From NCBI GenBank assembly GCA_946480705.1, contig CAMLLF010000048.1, positions 1 through 11,648 of the forward strand: a stretch of DNA of 11,648 nt. The letters are read 5' to 3'. A model generated the notes under the pieces. The model ran no database searches, was not told where the DNA came from, and saw only the letters and a program-made list of their open reading frames with translations. The first letter of the stretch is position 1. Each line of letters begins with the position of its first letter. A program made the translations under genes and the position numbers. The stretch is from an uncultured Lysobacteraceae bacterium (lineage in GTDB: Bacteria; Pseudomonadota; Gammaproteobacteria; Xanthomonadales; Rhodanobacteraceae). This document shows positions 6,099-11,648 of the stretch, in pieces.

Positions 6099-9000
6099 AT
6101 GGCAAACGAAGTGAACGGCGCGGCCTGGCCGGCCGTGGTCGCGGCGTCCGACGCCGTCGACGATCCTGTCGTCACCTGCGGTGCTGCCGACGGCGCCGTT
6201 CCGCTTGCGCTCGCCCAGCGCCGACTGTGGTTTCTGTCGACGCTGGGCCGCGCCGCCGCGCGCGCCTACGTCATGCCTGCCGGGATGCGCCTGCGCGGCG
6301 CGCTCGATGTCCCGGCGCTGCGGCGCGCGCTCGACCTGCTCGTGCAGCGGCACGATGCGCTGCGTACCCGCTTCGGGCTCGCCGACGGCGAGCCGGTGCA
6401 GTCGATCGCGGCGGCGGCCGGCGCGCGTTTCGCGCTCGTCGAACACGACCTGCGCCGCGACGCCGATGCCGAGGCCGCGCTGGACGCGCTCGTCGAGCAC
6501 GAATCCGCCGCGCCGTTCGATCTCGAGCACGGACCGCTGATTCGCGGCCGCGTCGTCGCACTGCCCGGCGACGAGCACGTCTGGCTGCTGTCGGCGCATC
6601 ACGCGATCTTCGACGGCCGGTCGATGGAACGCTTCGCGCACGAACTCGCGGACCTCTACCGCGGGTTGCGCGACGGCGCCGCCGTGGTGCTGCCGCCCGC
6701 GGGCCGCTATGCGGACTGCGTCGCGATCCAGCGCACCGACGCCTTCGCCGCGACGCTGCGCGAGCAGTCGGCCTACTGGCGCGAGGCGCTGCGCGACGCG
6801 CCGCCGACATCGACGCTGCCGGCCGATCGCGCGCGCGGCGCGCGGCACGACTTCGCCGGCGGACTCGTCGACGGACGGCTCGATGCGACGCGGACGGCAC
6901 GGCTGCGCGCACTCGCGCGGCGCCACGAAAGCAGTCTGTTCGGCGTGCTGCTCGCGGCGTGGGTCGTGCTGCTGCAGCGGTTGAACCGGCAGGACGAGGC
7001 CGTCGTCGGCGTCACGACCGACGGGCGCACGCAGCGCGAATACGACGGCGTCGTCGGCTGCTTCGTCGGCACGGTGCCGGTGCGCGTCACGCGCGCGTCG
7101 ACACCCGCGGCGGCGATCCGCGCGACGGCGCAGCGGTTGCGCGCGGCGCGCGCGCATCAGGATCTGCCGTTCGATCAGATCGTCGAGGCGGCACACGCCG
7201 AGCGCAGTCTTGCGCAAAATCCACTATTCCAGACCGCGCTGACGTGGTACGGCAGCCGCATCGAATCCTTCCGCTTCGACGGCACCGAGCCGTCGGCGCT
7301 GCCTGCGGTCGCGCGGCGCTACGGCGTCGCACCCGACGGCGCGTCGCGCGATGCGCTGATCCTGTACGGCGGCATCGGCGATCGTGTGCATGCCAAGCAC
7401 GACGTCACGCTGCTGCTCTGGGAAGCCGGCGGCAGCATCCATATCGGCGCCGAATACGCCACGGCGCTCTACGATCGCGACACGATCGCGCGCTGCCTCG
7501 GCTACTGGACGCGCCTGCTCGACGCGTTCGCCGATGACGACGCGCAGCCGCTTGCGCGCATCGCGCTCGTCGATCCCGTGGAGCGCCGGCAGCTCGTCGA
7601 CGGCTGGAACGCCACCGCCGTCGCGCGGCCGGCGACGACCTTGCCGGCGTTGTTCGCGCAGACCGCTCAGGCGATGCCCGGGGCGCCCGCGCTGAACTGC
7701 GGCGGCGCCATATTGAGCTATGCCGAACTGCAGCGCCGCGTACGTCGCGTCGCACAGCGGCTCGCGGCGCACGGCATCGGCCGCGGCTCGCGCGTCGGCG
7801 TCGCGATGGCGCGGCGCAGCGAACTCGTCGTCGCGCTGCTCGCGGTACTCGATGCCGGTGCGGCCTACGTGCCGCTCGATCCGTTGCATCCGCCCGAGCG
7901 GCGCGCACACATCCTGCGCGACGCCGGTGTCGCGGCGCTGCTGGTCTGCGGCGACGAATCCGGCACCGACGGGCGCGATGCCGTGCCGCGGATCGACGTC
8001 TCCGCCGCCGACGGCACCGATGCGCCGGACATCGCGCAATCACCTGCGGCGCCCGGCGATCTCGCCTACGTGATCTACACCTCGGGCACGACCGGCAAGC
8101 CGAAGGGCGTGGCGATCGGACATGCCGCGCTCCTGAACCTGCTGCTCGCGATGCGCGACGAACTCGCGATCGCCGCGGGCGACCGCGTGCTCGCGCTGAC
8201 GACGATCGCGTTCGACATCGCCGCGCTCGAACTGTTTCTGCCGCTGATCGCCGGCGGCTGCGTCGTGCTCGCCGACCGCGCGGCCGCGCAGGATCCGCGC
8301 GCGCTGGCCGCGCTGCTCGAACGCGAACGTGTCGACGTCATGCAGGCGACGCCGACCGGCTGGCGCGTGCTGCTCGACGGCGGCTGGACCGGCCGCGCCG
8401 GACTCAAGGCGCTGTGCGGCGGCGAAGCGCTGCCGAGCGAACTCGCGCGTCGCCTCGCCGCGCGCGTCGGCACATTGTGGAATGTGTACGGTCCGACCGA
8501 AACGACGATCTGGTCGACGATCCAGCGCATCGACGCGGGCTGTGCAGCGGCTACGACCGCCTGCATCGGCCGGCCGCTGGCCAACACGCAGGCCTACGTA
8601 CTCGACGGCGGCGGCGAACTCGCGCCGACCGGTATCGTCGGCGAGCTGTATCTCGGCGGCGCCGGGCTCGCGCGCGGCTATGTCGGGCTCGACGCACTGA
8701 CGCGCGAGCGCTTCGTCGCGAACCCGTTCGCCGCGGGCGAGCGCCTCTATCGCACCGGCGACCTGGCCTGGCGCGATCGCGACGGCCGCCTGCATCACGC
8801 CGGGCGGACCGACGCGCAGATCAAGCTCAACGGCTACCGGATCGAACTCGAAGAGATCGAGGCGCAGCTCGCGATGCACGCAGCCGTGCGCGAAGCGGCC
8901 GTCGCGCTGCGTCGCGACGCGGCCGGCTATGCGCGGCTCGTCGGCTACTGCGTGCTCGCCGACGAACGCGGCGACGCCGCGGCCGACCGCACCGACGAAC

Positions 9001-11648
9001 TGCGTGCGCATCTGCTGACGTCCCTGCCGAGCTACATGGTGCCCGAGGCGTTCGTCGTGCTCGAACACCTGCCGGTGTCGCCGAACGGCAAGACCGACCG
9101 GGCCGCGCTGCCCGAACCGCTCGCGATCGCGCGCGGCGGACACGAAGCGCCGCGCCCCGGCGTCGAGAGCGAGGTCGCCGCGGTCTGGAGCGAGCTGCTC
9201 GACGGCCGCGTGATCGACCGCCGCGATCATTTCTTCCGTCTCGGCGGCCACTCGCTGCTCGCCGTGCGCGTCCTCGTGCGGCTGCGCCGTGCGCTCGGCG
9301 TGGAAGTCGACGTCGCCGAGCTGTTCGCGCATCCGACGCTCGACGCGTTCGCCGCCGCGGTCGCGCGCGCCGGGCGCTCGGCCTTGCCGCCGATCGTTCC
9401 GGCGGCGCGCAGCGGCGACCTGCCGTTGTCCTCGGCACAGCAGCGGTTGTGGTTTCTCGCACAGACCGGCGCGGACGCGAGCCGCGCGTATCACATGCCG
9501 GTCGTGCTGCATCTGGACGGCGCGCTCGACCGCGATGCACTGCGGCGCGCGATCGCGGCGATCCTCGCGCGGCACGAGGCGTTGCGAACCGTGTTTCCGG
9601 CGCGCGCCGGGCGGCCCGTGCAGCAGATACGCGACACCGCAGACATCGCGCTGCCGTGGCGCGACGCGGCGTTCGACGACGACGCATCCGCGGTCGATAC
9701 GGCGATCGCGGCCGAAGTCGCGCGCGCGTTCGACCTGACCTGCGCGCTGCCGCTGCGCGTCGCGCTGCTGCGGTGCGGGCCGCGCGCGCACATTGCCGTG
9801 ATCACGATCCATCACATCGCCTGCGACGGCTGGTCGCTCGCGCTGTTCCTGCGCGAGCTGCAGGCGCATTACGCCGCCGCGTGTCGCGGCGACACGGCGG
9901 CCTTGCCGGCTCTGGCCGTGCAGTACGCCGACTACGCGCAGTGGCTGCAGAACGTGCAGGGCGCGACCGGTTTCGCGCTCGCAACGGCGTACTGGACGCA
10001 GCGTCTCGCCGATGCGCCGGCACTGTTCGAGCTGCCGTCGGACCGGCCGCGTCCGGCGCAACAGGACTATTCCGGCGATCTCGTGGCCTGCACGATCGGC
10101 GCGGACCTCACGCGCGGCCTGCACCGGCTCGCCGAGCAGTGCGGCGCGACGCTGTTCATGACGGCGCTCGCGGCCTGGGTCGCGCTGCTCGCGCGCCTGT
10201 CGGACGCGCGCGATTTCGTGCTCGGCATGCCGAGCGCGAACCGCGACAGCGCCGAAACCGAAGCGCTGATCGGATTCTTCGCGAACACGCTCGCGCTGCG
10301 TTTCGAACTCGGCGCCGATCCGACCGTCGCCGAACTCGTCGCGCTGACGCGCGACGAAGTGCTCGCCGCGCAGCAACATCGCGAACTGCCGTTCGAGCAG
10401 CTCGTCGAGGCGCTGAATCCGCCGCGCAGCGCAGCCTGCACGCCGTTGTTCCAGATCGCGTTCGCCTGGCAGAGCGTGCCGCCGGTCGATCTCGCGCTGC
10501 CCGGCGTGTCGACGACGCAGCGGCCCCTTTATCGCGCCGGCACCGCGAAGTTCGACCTGACCCTGTATCTGTGGCAGTCGGGCGATACGCTGCGCGGCGG
10601 CGTCGAATACGCGACTTCGCTGTTCGACCGGGCGACGATCGAGCGCTATCTCGCGCACTGGAACGTGCTGCTGCGGGCATTCGTCGCGGATCCGCAGCGC
10701 CGGCTCATGGCGTTGCCGCTGCTGACGCCGGCGCAGCGCGAGGCGTTGATCGGCGTCGCCTGCGGTCCGCGCGTCGCGTTCGGCGAGGGCCGCGTGCACC
10801 GGCTCGTCGAGGTGGCGGCGCGCCGCGAACGCGATGCGCCGGCCGTCGTGCAGGGCGCGCGCAGCCTCAGCTATGCGGAACTCGACCGGCGCGCGACTGC
10901 GCTCGCGCAGCGCTTGCGCGCGCACGATCTCGGCGCCGGCGCGCGCATCGGCGTGCTGATGCGCCGCAGTCCGGAATTGATCGTCGCGCTGCTCGGCGTA
11001 CTCAAGTGCGGCGCGGCCTACGTGTTGCTCGACACAGCGGCGCCGGCACAGCGTATCGCGGGCCTGCTCGTCGATGCGCAGGCACGCGCCGTCGTCGGCG
11101 ACGGACCGGAACCGCTCGAACTCGGCGACGGCGCGCTCGCGCTGCCGCGCTTCGTCGTCGCGCCCGGCGACGACGCGATCCCCGGGCGGGATCCCGCGCC
11201 CGCGCCGGCAGTCGAGCGCGACGACGACATCGCCTACGTGGTGTTCACGTCGGGCTCGACCGGTACGCCGAAAGGCGTGCTCGTCGGGCACCGCGGCTTC
11301 GCGAACTTCGTGCAGGCGATGCGCGATGCGCTCGGGCTGCAGCGCGGCGATCGCGTGTCCGGCGCCTGCGGCCTGGGCTTCGATGCGAGCCTCATCGATA
11401 TCTGGCCGACGCTCTGCGCCGGCGCGACGCTCGTGCTGACGCCGGTCGAACCCGCGCAGGACGCCGACGCATTCCTGCGCTGGTGGCGCGCCGAACGGCT
11501 GCATTGCAGCATGCTGCCGACGCCGCTCGCGGAGATCGTGCTCGCGCACGGCATCGTGCCGCCGACGTTGCGCACGCTCGCGACCGGCGGTGCCGCGCTG
11601 ACGCGGCGTCCGCCGGCCGGCGCGACCTATCGACTGCTCAATGCCTAC
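6099..11648 (+). CDS. Nonribosomal peptide synthetase, C-A-T-C-A(partial), 3' end beyond window
   Basis: An uninterrupted frame of 1850 codons runs from ATG 6099 (AGGGG upstream) to the window edge. Domains: C1 (about residues 30-470, H-H-A-I-F-D-G at 167-173); A1 (about 505-1000, Y-T-S-G-T-T-G-K-P-K-G at 660-670, Y-G-P-T-E at 797-801, N-G-K at 996-998); T (about 1015-1085, G-G-H-S with phosphopantetheine Ser1052); C2 (about 1105-1545, H-H-I-A-C-D-G at 1238-1244); A2 (from about 1555, F-T-S-G-S-T-G-T-P-K-G at 1716-1726), cut inside motif A5. By alignment to GrsA I read the A1 code as D706-I707-L710-Q749-C773-G775-V796-I804-W805-K998, close to the glycine code DILQLGLIWK. The A2 code is incomplete (D-A-I-M-A-G-A) and unassigned. 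Both C active sites are intact and no epimerase is seen. Beginning with a C domain implies either acyl-starter loading or an upstream partner synthetase. It starts 75 nt after the GGDEF gene, same strand. Confidence 0.95.
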   Translation, partial: MANEVNGAAWPAVVAASDAVDDPVVTCGAADGAVPLALAQRRLWFLSTLGRAAARAYVMPAGMRLRGALDVPALRRALDLLVQRHDALRTRFGLADGEPVQSIAAAAGARFALVEHDLRRDADAEAALDALVEHESAAPFDLEHGPLIRGRVVALPGDEHVWLLSAHHAIFDGRSMERFAHELADLYRGLRDGAAVVLPPAGRYADCVAIQRTDAFAATLREQSAYWREALRDAPPTSTLPADRARGARHDFAGGLVDGRLDATRTARLRALARRHESSLFGVLLAAWVVLLQRLNRQDEAVVGVTTDGRTQREYDGVVGCFVGTVPVRVTRASTPAAAIRATAQRLRAARAHQDLPFDQIVEAAHAERSLAQNPLFQTALTWYGSRIESFRFDGTEPSALPAVARRYGVAPDGASRDALILYGGIGDRVHAKHDVTLLLWEAGGSIHIGAEYATALYDRDTIARCLGYWTRLLDAFADDDAQPLARIALVDPVERRQLVDGWNATAVARPATTLPALFAQTAQAMPGAPALNCGGAILSYAELQRRVRRVAQRLAAHGIGRGSRVGVAMARRSELVVALLAVLDAGAAYVPLDPLHPPERRAHILRDAGVAALLVCGDESGTDGRDAVPRIDVSAADGTDAPDIAQSPAAPGDLAYVIYTSGTTGKPKGVAIGHAALLNLLLAMRDELAIAAGDRVLALTTIAFDIAALELFLPLIAGGCVVLADRAAAQDPRALAALLERERVDVMQATPTGWRVLLDGGWTGRAGLKALCGGEALPSELARRLAARVGTLWNVYGPTETTIWSTIQRIDAGCAAATTACIGRPLANTQAYVLDGGGELAPTGIVGELYLGGAGLARGYVGLDALTRERFVANPFAAGERLYRTGDLAWRDRDGRLHHAGRTDAQIKLNGYRIELEEIEAQLAMHAAVREAAVALRRDAAGYARLVGYCVLADERGDAAADRTDELRAHLLTSLPSYMVPEAFVVLEHLPVSPNGKTDRAALPEPLAIARGGHEAPRPGVESEVAAVWSELLDGRVIDRRDHFFRLGGHSLLAVRVLVRLRRALGVEVDVAELFAHPTLDAFAAAVARAGRSALPPIVPAARSGDLPLSSAQQRLWFLAQTGADASRAYHMPVVLHLDGALDRDALRRAIAAILARHEALRTVFPARAGRPVQQIRDTADIALPWRDAAFDDDASAVDTAIAAEVARAFDLTCALPLRVALLRCGPRAHIAVITIHHIACDGWSLALFLRELQAHYAAACRGDTAALPALAVQYADYAQWLQNVQGATGFALATAYWTQRLADAPALFELPSDRPRPAQQDYSGDLVACTIGADLTRGLHRLAEQCGATLFMTALAAWVALLARLSDARDFVLGMPSANRDSAETEALIGFFANTLALRFELGADPTVAELVALTRDEVLAAQQHRELPFEQLVEALNPPRSAACTPLFQIAFAWQSVPPVDLALPGVSTTQRPLYRAGTAKFDLTLYLWQSGDTLRGGVEYATSLFDRATIERYLAHWNVLLRAFVADPQRRLMALPLLTPAQREALIGVACGPRVAFGEGRVHRLVEVAARRERDAPAVVQGARSLSYAELDRRATALAQRLRAHDLGAGARIGVLMRRSPELIVALLGVLKCGAAYVLLDTAAPAQRIAGLLVDAQARAVVGDGPEPLELGDGALALPRFVVAPGDDAIPGRDPAPAPAVERDDDIAYVVFTSGSTGTPKGVLVGHRGFANFVQAMRDALGLQRGDRVSGACGLGFDASLIDIWPTLCAGATLVLTPVEPAQDADAFLRWWRAERLHCSMLPTPLAEIVLAHGIVPPTLRTLATGGAALTRRPPAGATYRLLNAY

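Noticed and set aside
5469..7217. Minus-strand open frame of 582 codons across the GGDEF/NRPS boundary
   Set aside because: Low-complexity Arg/Ala/Val composition, no family motifs, antisense to two clear genes; a codon-bias shadow.
8040..11549. Minus-strand open frame of 1169 codons
   Set aside because: It lies wholly antisense to the NRPS gene, whose domain motifs are intact. Its product is Arg/Ala/Glu-rich without recognisable motifs, as expected from the mirror frame of GC-rich coding DNA.

Overview
The window is 11.6 kb of very GC-rich bacterial DNA with strong third-position G/C bias, so many long antisense open frames are only shadows of real genes. Protein style (TPR-GGDEF protein, GNAT, NRPS, SonA-like precursor) suggests a gammaproteobacterium near the Lysobacterales/Xanthomonadales. 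A Burkholderiales origin cannot be excluded without a search.

Layout. (1) 1 to about 110 holds a piece of a type II L-asparaginase on the plus strand. It runs directly into the 3' end of a LysR-family regulator gene on the minus strand (108-989), and both genes lose their 3' ends at the same spot, so this is a rearrangement or assembly junction. (2) A nitronate monooxygenase gene (1085-2188) is divergent from the LysR gene; the two probably form a regulator/target pair. (3) After a 189-nt gap with a long imperfect inverted repeat comes the most interesting block: a borosin-type SAM-dependent peptide alpha-N-methyltransferase (2378-3175), a GNAT acetyltransferase overlapping it by 4 nt (3172-3684), a 226-nt leader with two hairpins, and a 93-residue peptide (3911-4192) resembling the precursors of split borosins (SonA-like). 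(4) A periplasmic-TPR/cytoplasmic-GGDEF diguanylate cyclase (4158-6023) probably starts at a TTG inside the last codons of the precursor gene. (5) 75 nt further on, a large nonribosomal peptide synthetase gene begins (6099) and runs off the window after 1850 codons, with order C-A-T-C-A(partial). Its first A domain has a glycine-like specificity code.

Reading. Five co-directional genes from 2378 to the end, with overlaps or short gaps and no obvious terminator, could be one transcription unit. The methyltransferase would bind the helical leader of the separate precursor and methylate backbone amides in a short hydrophobic core (around residues 58-67). The GNAT could tailor or protect. Whether the diguanylate cyclase and NRPS belong to the same pathway or are only neighbours cannot be decided from sequence alone. 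The borosin methyltransferase/precursor assignment is the firmest unusual result. A joint RiPP + c-di-GMP + NRPS locus is a hypothesis.
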